Of a stretch of 64,000 bases of DNA, positions 37,101 through 58,439 are shown piece after piece. The DNA comes from Leuctra nigra (lineage: Eukaryota; Arthropoda; Insecta; Plecoptera; Leuctridae). The first letter of the stretch is position 1. Every line of letters begins with the position of its first letter. The DNA lies in assembly GCA_934045905.1 (NCBI GenBank), contig OW203764.1:30855629-30919628 (forward strand), written 5' to 3'. The notes below the pieces were generated by a model that saw only the letters and a list, made by a program, of their open reading frames with translations, was not told the origin of the DNA and made no database searches. The translations under genes were made by a program, and so were the position numbers.

Positions 37101-38705
37101 CGTATTTTTATCTGTATAATTATGAAGTTTCATCGAAATATCATTTACATGCAGTTTTAAAAGGAAGACTTTAACTGGTTTAAATTATAAATTTGTAGAC
37201 TGTCTATTTTTATGTTGTTTACACATGCACAAGTGATTCACTAACAGTACCACTAGGTATGTGGAATATAACGCACTACACACCTCTCAGGAATTAACCA
37301 ATAATTCACATTCTCCGTCTTCTTAACATATGTACATACCCATGAGTCCTGCAAATCTCTTAAACGTCCGAGGGATTCTTGTCTGTGGGTTGATTTCAAT
37401 AAGTACATTCTTTTCTGTGTGTACATACACCTGAAACATTCAAAACAAGTATGTAGTAGGTACCTATTTATAGCTGGTGAATAGTGTGAGAGGGATTTCA
37501 GTAAAATGGTACCTAATTGCTCTGGTGTACTTCCAACGATATTAGGCCCTACAAAATATCTCGCACTCAATTTTCAACAGACAAAAAACAGAGAAAGTGC
37601 CGAACTAGCAGCTGCAGAGCACTATCTGGTTAAAGGTAGGGTGGGTGATACTTAAAACCTATTTATCTTTTATTAAATGAATGAAAGGGGAATTTTGAAA
37701 AATGATCTCCAAGATAAAATCTTTTTATCAGATTCCCTCTCTCAAAAATTGGCATTGCAATAAAATATTACAGAATGAAGCATGATACAGTAGGAGGACA
37801 AGGCAAAATTTAATTTGTATTACAAATATAAATAAACGCATATTGATAGGTCTACGTAAAAATTCGAAAGTTTCTAAAGCTGCATTCAACAGGTGAAATG
37901 ATAAGACAATCTGCCACAACGACACAAGTGAACCTGAGTCATGTTTAAGATCAGAGCAGGTGATCTCTCACTGCTGGAGTTACCTGGAGAAGTCCAGCGC
38001 GGTTGAGAGGACTGTCCATCAACATCAGCAGGCACTGGTGTGCGATGTCCGGCCGACAAGAACCAGCCTCTCGGTTGTGTTTCTTCAGAATGTGCACGTG
38101 ATCGTCGCTGTTCAGCAACTCAAACGCATTTCCTACCTGGAATGGAAGTGATGATTGTTAAACAAATCGTTATTGTTTTCATTCTGTTCTGTGCTGCTCA
38201 ATGTGGGCGAGTTCCATTTTTAAAAGTAGTGTCTGCTCTTGCGATAACGGGAGCCTAAATTCAAACCCTACTCTCAAGTCTCACGTTAAACTAACAACAT
38301 CAATATCAAGTGCTGCATGAGTAACTAGACATCTGGGAATAATCAAAATAATTGTTTTCCCGATTGATTCCACTGCCACGTTAGAGTGGACTCTACTAAG
38401 TCTGGTAAATAATGCTGGATACGTACATTATATAGAAAAGATTTGCATATTATATAATCTGGTCACTGTTGTACATGTTTTCAATAAATTAAACGTAATG
38501 TCTAAGCAGCAAAGGCATTTGCAACAGGTAATGGCACTAAACTAGGGCTAAAACATAGCCTTACTTTTACTGATTCCAGTTGTGCATCTTCAAGGATCAC
38601 TATTAATCGCTTTTCTTGGTTACGAACATGAGCAACAGCAAGATGTTTTGGCAAAGGATCGAATTCAAAGTCATCCTCTTTACTTTTAAGTTTTCTTTTT
38701 CCCAT
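34147..38705 (-). CDS. EMG1: EMG1/NEP1, 18S rRNA pseudouridine N1-methyltransferase
   Basis: Five exons on the minus strand: 38705-38565, 38136-37984, 37430-37340, 36310-36102 and 34260-34147 (TGA). They total 708 bp, 235 residues, close to the usual ~240 for animals. All joins are GT-AG and in frame. Recognisable SPOUT-fold blocks: [73 protein letters not shown]-type [10 protein letters not shown] (cofactor knot) and [13 protein letters not shown] (second knot loop). In other eukaryotes the enzyme methylates a pseudouridine near the decoding site of 18S rRNA and is a nucleolar assembly factor of the small subunit. No defect is seen. Intron 4 (34261-36101) is crowded with a mariner-like MITE, two 5S-derived SINE pieces and a tRNA-derived SINE. 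The start ATG at 38705 opens a lysine-rich N-terminus ([16 protein letters not shown]). Confidence 0.96.
34510..34720. mobile_element. 211-bp mariner-like MITE, copy 1
   Basis: Ends CACTCGGCCAAACAAAACTT and its near-complement ending GGCCAAGTG, flanked by TA on both sides (34508-34509, 34721-34722). Two further copies of exactly 211 bp lie at 57832-58042 and 60062-60272 in opposite orientation. TA target use points to Tc1/mariner mobilisation. Inside EMG1 intron 4. Confidence 0.85.
34733..35085 (-). repeat. 5S rRNA-derived SINE, longer copy
   Basis: The 5S-like head is at the high-coordinate end (minus strand: CTCGTTAGATCACCGATGTT, AGCAACATTGAG, GGTTGGAATG). The body and tail run down to GTGGAGCACCGAG near 34730. 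The tail block (TACCAAGGAGGCTTAACGTC on plus) matches the plus-strand copy at 45450-45815, giving a full element of about 350 bp. A partial body-only piece lies at 35308-35430. In EMG1 intron 4. Confidence 0.75.
35530..35807 (+). repeat. tRNA-derived SINE with A-rich tail
   Basis: Head GTTGGCTGAGTGGTTACGCT (A-box-like) and GGTTTGGGTTCGATTCCCGC (B box) resemble a tRNA with a D-arm insertion. The body has CCTCAGTCGACAGGCACATG, and the 3' end GACGTTAAGCCCCAGAC runs into nine A. Copy at 5120-5605. RNA polymerase III internal promoter boxes are visible; otherwise non-coding. Confidence 0.75.
36311..37339. repeat. EMG1 intron 3 with C-run repeat
   Basis: Positions 36430-36690 carry the dispersed repeat with a G/C run (CCCCCCCCCC at 36472) and CCCTGCGAGGCAAAAATAGG, related to 31655-31850 and 47990-48260. 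The remainder to 37339 shows no recognisable element. Confidence 0.45.
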
Positions 38706-38954
38706 TTTACAGTGATTTTAGAGCACACTTGACAGGTCACATGCGAAATATATTGAGGTTATGTTATTCTGGTTAAGAGTGTGAGACTAGCAGCCAGCGT
38801 TCGTGTGTTGCCAACATAAAAATCAAAATTATGCTTAAAACTTTTATTTTTATTTCTTTTATTTATTATTTAACTTTAATTGTTTGTTAATTTTCACGTA
38901 TTCATTGATTTCGTGACATTAATACATCCTAGCTTAAATTTTTTCATATACTTG

Positions 38955-39736
38955 CAGGGTTGGGCAAAATACTCTGAAAAAGTATTTGAAATACAAGTAT
39001 CAAAATACTTTCAAAAAGTATTTAAAATACTAGTATTAAAATACTTTTAATTCAGAGTATTTTAAAATACAAAATACTAAAATACTATCGAAAGCATTAT
39101 TTTTATTATTTTTATTTCATTATTTTATTACTTTTGCAGTGGAAAACACTGAATACTAATTATATAACTGATCGAAGCTACTACAGGTAGCACTAAGACT
39201 TGAATGGCAAAAGAAATTGTGGCTATAGACACAACAAACTTTGTAAATTGTAATGCTCGCCATTTATTTTGAAACTGAGGGGGCATAGAGATATTTAGCG
39301 AATTGCATTTTCCAAGAAATCAACTCATTATGTGACAAAATAATTGATGGCTTTGTTGACTGGTTACAGGAGTGGTTGGGAAGAGAGAGTGACAGCCAGC
39401 AGGTAGTTTCTGCCATAAATGTATCTCACCAGTCAAACCACCCCTTTCACCACTTTCAGTCTTGAATGCCAAAAACGAGGGTATCATTCAAATGCAGGTG
39501 TGTTGTGGTTGTGAAGAAAGGAGGGGAAATAATATAAAAACGTGTTTTCAACAGAATATTGAGGTTTTTTCCTCCTAAGTATTTTAGGTATTTTGAGTAT
39601 TTTGAAAAAAGTAAAATACTCCAAATAAAGTTTTTAAAATACAATACTCAAAATACTTTTAAAAAACTGCTCAAAATACAAGTATTACAATACTAATGTA
39701 TATTGAAATACCATTTAGAAATACTGCCCAGCCCTG
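38955..39736. mobile_element. hAT-like non-autonomous element, perfect 8-bp duplication
   Basis: Ends CAGGGTTGGGCAAAATACT and AAATACTGCCCAGCCCTG are imperfect inverted repeats. Flanks TATACTTG at 38947-38954 and 39737-39744 are identical. Subterminal zones are packed with AAATACT/AGTATTT words in both orientations (over a dozen), reminiscent of hAT transposase-binding repeats. No transposase frame. It lies about 240 bp upstream of the EMG1 start codon. Confidence 0.85.
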
Positions 39737-40295
39737 TATACTTGTTGTATGAAGAAAACAATCATGTTGGTTCTGCAACCCGCATTGCAAACCTGAGTAA
39801 TTGGGTGCATAACCGCCGGGGTAGGTATAATCCGTGTAAAAAAGGCAGCCAAGTCTCTTTACTTTAAAAAAATTCAACACCGAAAAGGAGTGATATCAAA
39901 AAAGGAGCCAAGTCAATGACATTTCCAAATATTTAATCGTATCTTTGAAATAAAAGTATAAACACCGAGAAATACTTTACAAAAGGACTTGGCGCATCGT
40001 TTTTTTAAAGACATCATTCTATCCTAAAAGTGGAAAGAAATTTACAAGTAAGTACATTTTCCTCTTTCTATTAGAGCCAGAATCTATGAATCAAGCTACT
40101 TTTAGTAATGACTATTTTATAGTTTTGTCAATGGCGATAGAAGCATGATTTTATGCTGTAATATATAAGTAATATAAGGGTGAAAGAATTACATAACAAT
40201 TGGAAGTGGTGAGAATGTAGGTTTCTTTGGAAAACTTCCATGGAGTCAGGAGTCAGGATCCTCATCAGTGTGTTGTGTCTAATGTCCGCCCGTCC

Positions 40296-40368
40296 GATCG
40301 GGTAGCTCAGATGGTAGAGCTCTCGCCCGGCAAGTGAGAGGTCCCAAGTTCGTGCCCCGGTTCGGTCG
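40296..40368 (+). repeat. tRNA-Ala(GGC)-like unit, probably a SINE head
   Basis: A 73-nt cloverleaf can be drawn: acceptor GATCGGG with TTCGGTC (all pairs, three wobble), D stem GCTC/GAGC, anticodon stem CTCGC/GTGAG, loop CCGGCAA (anticodon GGC, but C instead of U at position 33), T stem CCAAG/CCCGG with two mismatches. The non-U33 and weak T stem argue against a working tRNA. The downstream ATATTTTTCACAACACACAT recurs at 59110-59130, so this is likely the head of a SINE. Confidence 0.5.
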
Positions 40369-41249
40369 GATATTTTTCACAACACACATCCCTTCATATC
40401 AATTGGAAGTGGGCTCATACATATTCTTGCAGTACTGTTAATATGGCGATATTAGACTGGTATCTTTTCATAATTTGATCTTGACTGAAGGAAATCATGA
40501 AACGTTGTCAAATAATTACTAACTAATGGAACACAATTATATATTTTTGAAGTGTCAAGTGTATAAAGTTAAAATTTTTAATAGAAATTCAATATGACTG
40601 TATTCTTTGTGAAATGTATTTTTATAAAATGTGTATTAATAGAAATTGTTACATGATGTGAAGGTATAACGCATGATGAGACTTAATTATATTCACCACG
40701 AAACAATATTACGAAGATAACTATTGTGTATATTTATAGAAAGCATAGACAACAAGTTTCATAGCGTATATATTCATATAGAAAATATTTTACAGAAGGT
40801 ATGTATAATATGTACCTAATTGAAAGATGTTTCCCTATTATTCTAAACATTCAAAATGACGGTTGTATATAAATGGCACATGCTTATGAATAGAAAAATG
40901 TCTTTAAAAAAACGATGCGCCAAGTCCTTTTGTAAAGTATTTCTCGGTGTTTATACTTTTATTTCAAAGATACGATTAAATATTTGGAAATGTCATTGAC
41001 TTGGCTCCTTTTTTGATATCACTCCTTTTCGGTGTTGAATTTTTTTAAAGTAAAGAGACTTGGCTGCCTTTTTTACACGGAGTGTTTTTTTCTGGGATAT
41101 CACTTCTTTTGTTAGTTTATTCATACAGCTTGTAGCACAGCTTGTGTCCGTGCAAGAACTTATTTCTTTAAAAAAATACGCCTATGCCGATTTGGATACT
41201 TAGAAAAGTTGCGTTTGGTATATAAGATTAAAATAATTATCCAAGAAGA

Positions 41250-41820
41250 ATAGCTTTAAGTTTCGTTACAATCGGTCCAGCCGTTTTCGATATATGACGT
41301 CACTTCCGGTTTTAGCAATGGCGGCCGAAAATAATGTCGTCTTGAATTCATAATTATTACTCCTACACATTTCCAAAATTTGGTTGCAATCGGTACAGCC
41401 GTTTTTGATATATGACGTCACTTCCGGTTTTAACAATGGCGGCCGAAAATAATGTCGTCTTGAATTCATAATTATTAGTACAACACATTTCCAAAATTTG
41501 GTTGCAATCGGTACAGCCATTTTCGATATATGACGTCACTTCCGGTTTTAACAATGGCGGCCGAAAATAATGTCGTCTTGAATTCATAATTATTAGTACA
41601 ACACATTTCCAAAATTTGATTGCAATCGGTACAGCCATTTTCGATATTTGACGTCACTTCCGGTTTTAACAATGGCGGCCGAAAATAATGTCGTCTTGAA
41701 TTCATAATTATTAGTCCAACACATTTCCAAACTTAGGTTGCAATCGGTACAACCGTTTACGATATATGACGTCACTTCCGGTTTTAAAAATGGCCGCCGA
41801 GAACACTGCAACCTTGAATT
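41250..41820 (+). repeat. 118-bp satellite, about five units
   Basis: TATATGACGTCACTTCCGG (or one-base variants) recurs at 41291, 41409, 41527, 41645 and 41763, an exact period of 118. Each unit also carries AACAATGGCGGCCGAAAATA and TTGAATTCATAATTATTA. Several minus-strand open frames arise because 118 is not a multiple of three; none is a gene. Confidence 0.92.
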
Positions 41821-42766
41821 TATAATTATTTACAAAGTACGTTTACTTATATCTGTTTTAAAGTATAAAGTGGTGAATTTAGCGTCATTTAGCATATTTA
41901 TGACGTCATTTCCGGTATAGGTCATAAAATGTGTGACGTCATTTCCGGTTTCGATATTTGAATCATCAAATATTACTGATTACATAAAGTTGACCGTCTA
42001 AATCGTTTAGCGCTGGTTTTGTTCTAATCTGTTTAGCCGTTTTTGAGACATGATGTCACTTCCGGTTTCAAAATGGCGGCTTCCGGTTGGTTTTATAACA
42101 AGTCAAATGAAATATCAAAAGTACAAACGTTACATAAATATCAAGACAATCGGATCAACAGTTGTTGCTGAAATGCAAATCGATGTATTCCAAATTTCAT
42201 GACGTCATTTCCGGTTTATTTAAAATAATGTTCAGTCTTTTGATATTGATAATCCATATAGATGACCGTCTGAAACGATTGGCGCAAATTTCGTTCCGAT
42301 CGGTCCAACCGTTGACGAGATATGACGTCACTTCCGGTTTCAAAATGGCGGCACAAAAAATTCATGGGGACAAGGTTAAATCAGACGCCAAAAGTGCACA
42401 CGTGGTAAAAATGTGAGATCAATCGGTTCAGCCGTTTAGGCTGTGGCCTGTTTACCGGATTTTAGCTCCAGCCTACTACTACTACTAAGATTATTATTAT
42501 GAAAACCGCCCTAAAACACTGTTTTCACGGCCCTCTAGCGCGCAAAGGGCGTAAACTATTGTTCCCAAATTTGGTATATGTTGTAGGGTGGGCCATAGCT
42601 CGAAATTAAGATATTTCGCAACAATGTGAGATTTCTCAATTTTAAGATCCAGTAGGCCGAAAATGCCACTTTGATGCTTACAGTAAAAGTGGGTTTGCTC
42701 CAGCCTTTATATGAGAGTGTGCGCGCGCCGTACGACTTGGCTGGCGTGGAGCGACCGCTCCACTAG

Positions 42767-43728
42767 ATATCTTTTATTTTCAAAACGTCTCTGCCTTGCA
42801 ACAAGGTATATACAATCAGCGTTACAATCATGGTGAAATTATTACAGGTTTATGGTCAAACCCCTAATGTTTTTGCCAACAATTAAAAATATCGTCTACA
42901 CCTCCCCGTTGAAATTGTCATGCCCAGTTTGAAGAGTATTTTGTGAAACCTTTCAATTTCTATCACCAACTGCGCTATTTTTATTCTAATATTGAAAATC
43001 AAAATTTAATGTAGCCTATGTTAATAATCTATTTTTCCTGAGTACCTATATTATGGTGAAAGTTTTACAAATTTATCGTCCAACCCCACTGATCTCAAGG
43101 TAATTAATATTAGGGTCAAACCCCTGTAATGTTTATGCCAACATATAAAAATATCGACTATACCCTCCCCCCCCCCCACCCCTAAATATTGAAATGTTTT
43201 CATGCATAAAGGCCTATTCATTAGTATAAGATGAGTTTAAACTAGGGTTTTGAGTTTCTATTACCGCAACCCCCCATTTTTAATCTAATATTGAAAATAA
43301 TTAGAAAATATTATAAAAATTAAATCTAAAAATTCAGCACTGAAAAATAATATTATCAAAAAATGGGCCAAGTCAACACTCGAATTCTCAAAAAGATTAA
43401 AGGAAAAAACTAGGCGTATCGGTATTTTTAGTGTACCTATGTATTTAATTTCTGGACAAAGACACTTCCAACCGTCTGTTGATTTTAGAGACTTGGCTGC
43501 TATTTATATACGGATTGTGTTTATATGGAAATATCATCGATTACCTGATTAAATATTTCTTGATATTTCTTGGAAAAGTACAACGTGTACCGAATTGAAA
43601 ACCGTGTGAGAGCCGCATGTGATGTATTGAATGATGTATTATTATACCAGATGTGTTTTAGCATAGACATTGTGGCTATACAATGTCCATGGTTTTAGGT
43701 ATGACAAATCAATGTGAGAGTTGTGCTC
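42767..43728. other. spacer upstream of receptor gene C
   Basis: Two near-copies of TATGGTCAAACCCCTAATGT / AGGGTCAAACCCCTGTAATG (about 42852 and 43111) form a weak duplication, and 43320-43520 is a decayed piece of the family H2 palindrome. The promoter of gene C should lie near 43600-43728 but no motif is clear. Confidence 0.4.
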
Positions 43729-53835
<10,107 letters not shown>

Positions 53836-53911
53836 TTTAATAAGTCAATTGGACGCAGTAATTCCCAACTGATTGAGGAATGGAGACGAATGAATTTCGT
53901 CGTTCTACTTG

Positions 53912-53976
<65 letters not shown>
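53912..53976. repeat. (GTA)n microsatellite, LINE tail
   Basis: About 21 GTA triplets on plus, which is (TAC)n at the 3' end of the minus-strand LINE; followed by AATAGTTTATTG. Confidence 0.95.
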
Positions 53977-53977
<1 letters not shown>

Positions 53978-56900
53978 ATAGTTTATTGTTTGTAGCAGAA
54001 TTCAGCTAATACAATACTAGAGTAATATACAATGAAATTTGATATAATTTACACTTAAAGAATGATAGCAAAAGAATATCTAATACATTACGTTGGAAAT
54101 ACACACTCTATGTTAAGAGTAAACTAGGTACATGCATTATAAGATGCACACATACAATAAATATCAGTACAGCTTTTAAACTTAAACAATACAGTTGAAT
54201 AACAGTAGTGTAGGTTTACACAATAAAAATCACATTTCAATATCAACTTACATGGTAATACATAAATGATAAATGTAGTAAATAAATAATCAGCAATTTC
54301 TGTCCCAAAACGTAGATTCATATGGAGGTGGAATAAGAGCATTTTCTTTTCTTAATTTACAACATAGTCTTCTAAATAATTTGGGTTTCTCACTATTCCT
54401 TATCTCAATTGGGATCCGATTATATATTTTTATACCTTTACAAAAGATTGAATTATCTGCAAACGAAGATTTTTTTCTACAAGTTATAATATTATTATTC
54501 TTTCTAGTATTGTAACAATGCAGTTCTTTAGTTAGTTTGATTCTAGTGCTAAGGTACAGTGGTGAAAATCCCTTCTCAATTTAAAAAAAAAACGTTAATG
54601 TATTTAATAATATTCGGTTTTTCACATTCAACCAAGCTAAAGCATTGCACATTTTAAGAATAGATGTATACCTATTGACTCCTAAGATACTCCTCATTGC
54701 CTTATTTTGTAATTTTTGAATGGTGTCAATTTCATTCTTATTCATTAAAAATAGTATAGATTTACAATAGTCTATATGAGGTGCAACAATAGCTTGGTAC
54801 AGAAGTAATTTATATTTTAATTGTAGGCAGCCATTAATTCTTCTTAAAAATCCTACCTTACGAGCCTTTTTCTTTATTACATACTGTGCATGGTCTTTAA
54901 GATTCAAATTATTGTCAAGTATTACACCTAAGTATTTAAAGTTAGGAACAATTTCTATTGGTTCATTCTCAACATTAATATTAATATTATTCAAAAGATT
55001 CTGGTAATTTATTCTATTTATTTTTGAACATATAATCATAGCTTTCGTTTTATTAACATTAATTTTCATTTTATTATTGCGTAACCATAATTCAACGCTT
55101 TTAATATCTGAACTTAAATTTGCCAATATATCATCTATATTAGATCCACTACAGAACATCAAAGCATCATCAGCATAGAGATGCATTACACCATATTTTA
55201 TACTATTAGGTAGGTCGTTTATATAGATGTTGAACAATAATGGGCCAAGTATTGATCCTTGGGGGACCCCCAGGTTATTAGACAAGATTTCCGAGTTCGT
55301 CTTGTTAAAATTAACTCTTTGTGAACGGAAGCTAAGATAGCACGATAGCCATTTTAAAAAGTTACCTTTAATCCCATATCTTTCAAGTTTACTTATAAGA
55401 ATTGATCTATCAATAGTTTCAAATGCCCTCTTTAAATCTATAAACACTGCTAAAGTTAATTTATTATCTTCAATATTCTGCTTCCAATTATTTATGATTA
55501 ATTGTAGAGCAGTCTCACACCCATGATCCTCTCTAAATCCAGATTGGTTTTCAGTCACTATATTATTATCATTAAAGAATTTGTCTAATTGGTCCTTAAC
55601 TATATATTCCAGAACTTTTTCCATAATATGATATCCATATTTTTCCATAAAAAAATATGTATCGGCCTAAAATTCTCCCCATCAATTGGATTAGGTAACT
55701 TAGGGACTGGGTAAATAGTAGCTAACTTAAATATAGTGGGAACATTTCCTGTCTCAAAGGACTTGTTTATTATGTTTGTCAAATATTTTATAATAATTGG
55801 AGATGCTATCCTTATTATGGACTTATTTATTCCATCTTCCCCAGGGGAAGCAGCTTTTAGTTTACATATTTTATTCTTTACTATTGCTTCATCTACTAAT
55901 CTAAAATTTTCAAATATATTATCTTGGTGTGGACGAACATACTCTGCTGTTTGTGTAGAGTTAAACTTGGCACTATGCTATTAGAAATGTCCACTACACT
56001 GTTTATAAAATAGTCATTGAAATGGTTAGCTATTCTGTCATCTCCTTTAATTAACAAATTATTGAAACATATTTTAGGGACACTATTTAGTTTGTCATTT
56101 CCTTTGTACAATCTCTTTAAAATCCTCCACATATCCTTTGGTCTTTTTATGTATTCTTCAATTTTCTTCTCATAAAATTCTCTTTTTTATTTCGTATCAT
56201 AGAAACAACTTCATTTCTTTTGATCCTATACTCCATCATTAATTTTGCTGAATTCGGTCCTCTATGTTTTGCCTGTCTGAATAAATGGTTTCTCTCTTTC
56301 ATGGTCCTCCTGATATCATTATCAAACCATGAATTATCACTGTGGATATTCTTTATTTTGATTGTTTTAGATTTTATATTTTTATCACTAGCACTGGTCA
56401 GGTTTGAGATCAGTTCTTTGACCATAGAATCCAAATCATCACACTTAGTATTATTAACCCAGCTTAGTTGTCTTAGATCTATTCTAAAATTCTCTTCTAA
56501 TTCTTTATTGCCCAAAAACTGTTTATAGTCTTTAAAAATAATTGTCATAGTATCATCAATTGAGATCCTCTCTTGACTCTCGTTTAACTTAATTTTAAGG
56601 ATTCTATGATCTGAAATTATATCATCCATAACACTCACATTTATCTTAAACCTGTCTTCAGTCCTAATGATAACATAATCTATTATTGTTCTGCTTATTT
56701 TAGTTTCATTACTGTTATTAATTTTGATTGTAGCGATTCTCGTAAAATCTTGGACTATCTGTTTCATACCTTGGGCAGCAATCATGTCTAACATCTTTTT
56801 TGAATATGGGGTGTGTTTACTCAAATCTATATTAAAATCTCCTAGAATAAATAATTTGCATTTTATGTTTAATTCAATTAGGTCATCAATATTCTCTGAT

Positions 56901-57142
56901 AACATTGTAATTACATCAGCTTTTTTCATTTTTGGCGAGACATAAGTAAATCTAAACACTGAATTTTTATTTTCTCCGTCTATGATACGGATACTTAGTG
57001 ACCACCAAAGTTTGTCTATAACTTTCTTTTGAATAATTCTATATTTTGTGTTATTAAGAATATAAATTAGTACTTCTCCCGTGTGTCGAAATTTTAATGC
57101 AACTCTTAAAAACAAAATAAAATGATTTAAGGAATTTGTCAA
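53912..57142 (-). pseudogene. LINE (jockey/CR1-like) with endonuclease and reverse transcriptase, frameshifted
   Basis: Minus-strand order: endonuclease part 57142-56147 (FILGDFNIDL, IDYVIIRTED, ISDHRILKIKL), linker (DMWRILKRLYKGNDKLN, about 56132-55900), start of reverse transcriptase (PTIFKLATIYPVPK, ENFRPI, about 55782-55650), reverse transcriptase 55648-54581 (VFIDLKRAFETID, NNLGVPQGSILGPLLFNIYI, HLYADDALMF) and C-terminus to a stop at 54290 (CYNTRKNNN, NRIPIEIRN, PPPYESTFWDRNC). The catalytic YADD box is intact, but frame breaks lie near 56140, 55900, 55640 and in an A run near 54585. The endonuclease N-terminus (the N and E catalytic region) is absent, so the copy is 5'-truncated. The 3' end (lower coordinates) finishes in (TAC)n at 53976-53912. 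Inactive, but fairly young. Confidence 0.88.
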
Positions 57143-57573
57143 CTAGGTACCTACGTTTAAAAATATCAGCCATAAAAAAATAGCTCTGAAAAGTGGTGAT
57201 TTTTAAAATAAAGGGCCAAGTATACGAAACAATAGATATATATTTGATTTCCGGACAACACTTCTTTATATCTTTATAAACACGATGCGCCGCACAAGAT
57301 AATTATATTTTCCAATACCAAATGAGTTTCTGAAAAATTAACTTTAACCTTTTTTATTTTATTGTGAAAATAAATTACCAATTTAAAGTGTCAGAAAAAG
57401 ATTTCAAATATTCGAATAAATAGTGTTACATAATGACAGACAACAGGTAAAACCTATGCCTAATTATCAACCACCAACTATTGGAAACCTGGTATTCGAT
57501 TAAAAACACATTAAATCGATGACTATTCTATCATCTTCATCAGGCAGCTGACGCATTCGCCAGCATACCCTCC

Positions 57574-57607
<34 letters not shown>

Positions 57608-57831
57608 ATCAAAAACCGCTACCACGACTCACCTCTGTCAAAACTAAAAGTACATACGTCCTAATATCTAAAGGTAAATGAGTCAGGTACACATAATATC
57701 ACAGATTAATTACGAAGCAGTTTATTAATGTCAGGAGTCAACAAGGGACCTCCATGACTCATCGAACATAAAAGTTTGCAGCGGTCATTCAGTCTTCAGT
57801 TTTACTGCCAGCGTGATCATTGATATAGGTA
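57143..57831. repeat. decayed repeat and long C run
   Basis: 57165-57300 is a degraded piece of the family H2 palindrome (GATGCGCCGCACAAG). A C run of about 31 lies at 57577-57607. No gene seen. Confidence 0.45.
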
Positions 57832-58042
57832 CACTTGGCCAAACAAAACTTGAACGTTCAATAAATCTGATTGGCTGATAAATGTAAGATCGCACCATCA
57901 GAAGTCAGTCTAAGCGATCTCATTGTCTCACTCTAGTAGGTGACCTCACATTTCAATGATAATAACAAGCTTTGATTGGTTATGGGACATGACCAGCAGT
58001 CATTCAAATTTGGTCAACGTTCAAGTTTTGTTTGGCCGAGTG
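57832..58042. mobile_element. 211-bp mariner-like MITE, copy 2
   Basis: Inverse orientation to the copy at 34510. CACTTGGCCAAACAAAACTT ... GTTTGGCCGAGTG with TA at both flanks (57830-57831, 58043-58044). Confidence 0.85.
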
Positions 58043-58439
58043 TACCTACATCAGTGAAGTACAGAAGAAAGGCAGAAGAAGGCAATCAATCTACAGAATA
58101 AGGTACGTGTAATTTCAAGTATTTAAATTAGGGCTTAGGAGTGATTATTATCAGTTTAAACAGTGAAAATAGCTATCGAGTACTATTTTCACCCTAATAG
58201 TCATGTCCTTTTATGTTCTTCAATAGTTTGTTTTTTTAAATTTAAGGTTAAATTAATGCTAATGTTTTGTCAAAGGGTTTTGTCAAATCTTTTATGAAAT
58301 AGAACACGCTCTATTTCTGTAAAAGATTTGATGGAATCAACCAACTAATCAGAACACTAGGATTCATTCAAGGACATGTTCAAAACTTCAAAATACTATA
58401 ATAAAGCATGAAACATGTAGAGTATATTATACCCGACAC

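Larger units (their letters stand above)
39826..42766 (+). mobile_element. hairpin-ended composite repeat (family H2), copy 2
   Basis: In order: inverted arms at 39826-40005 and 40911-41090 (CAAGTCAATGACATTTCCAA and complement; AAAAAACGATGCGCCAAGTC), a 0.9-kb loop holding a tRNA-like unit, a 118-bp satellite (41250-41820), further ACGTCA-CTTCCGG words to 42440, then the conserved 3' block and hairpin TGGAGCGACCGCTCCA with CTAGAT at 42763. Order and polarity match copies 1 and 3. No protein is encoded. Confidence 0.55.

Noticed and set aside
40296..40368. Functional tRNA-Ala gene
   Set aside because: C at position 33 and two T-stem mismatches, plus flanking sequence repeated at 59110, fit a SINE head better.
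41266..41811. Overlapping minus-strand frames of 72-91 residues with repeated peptides
   Set aside because: They are the 118-bp satellite read in three frames; no start context, splice sites or family similarity.
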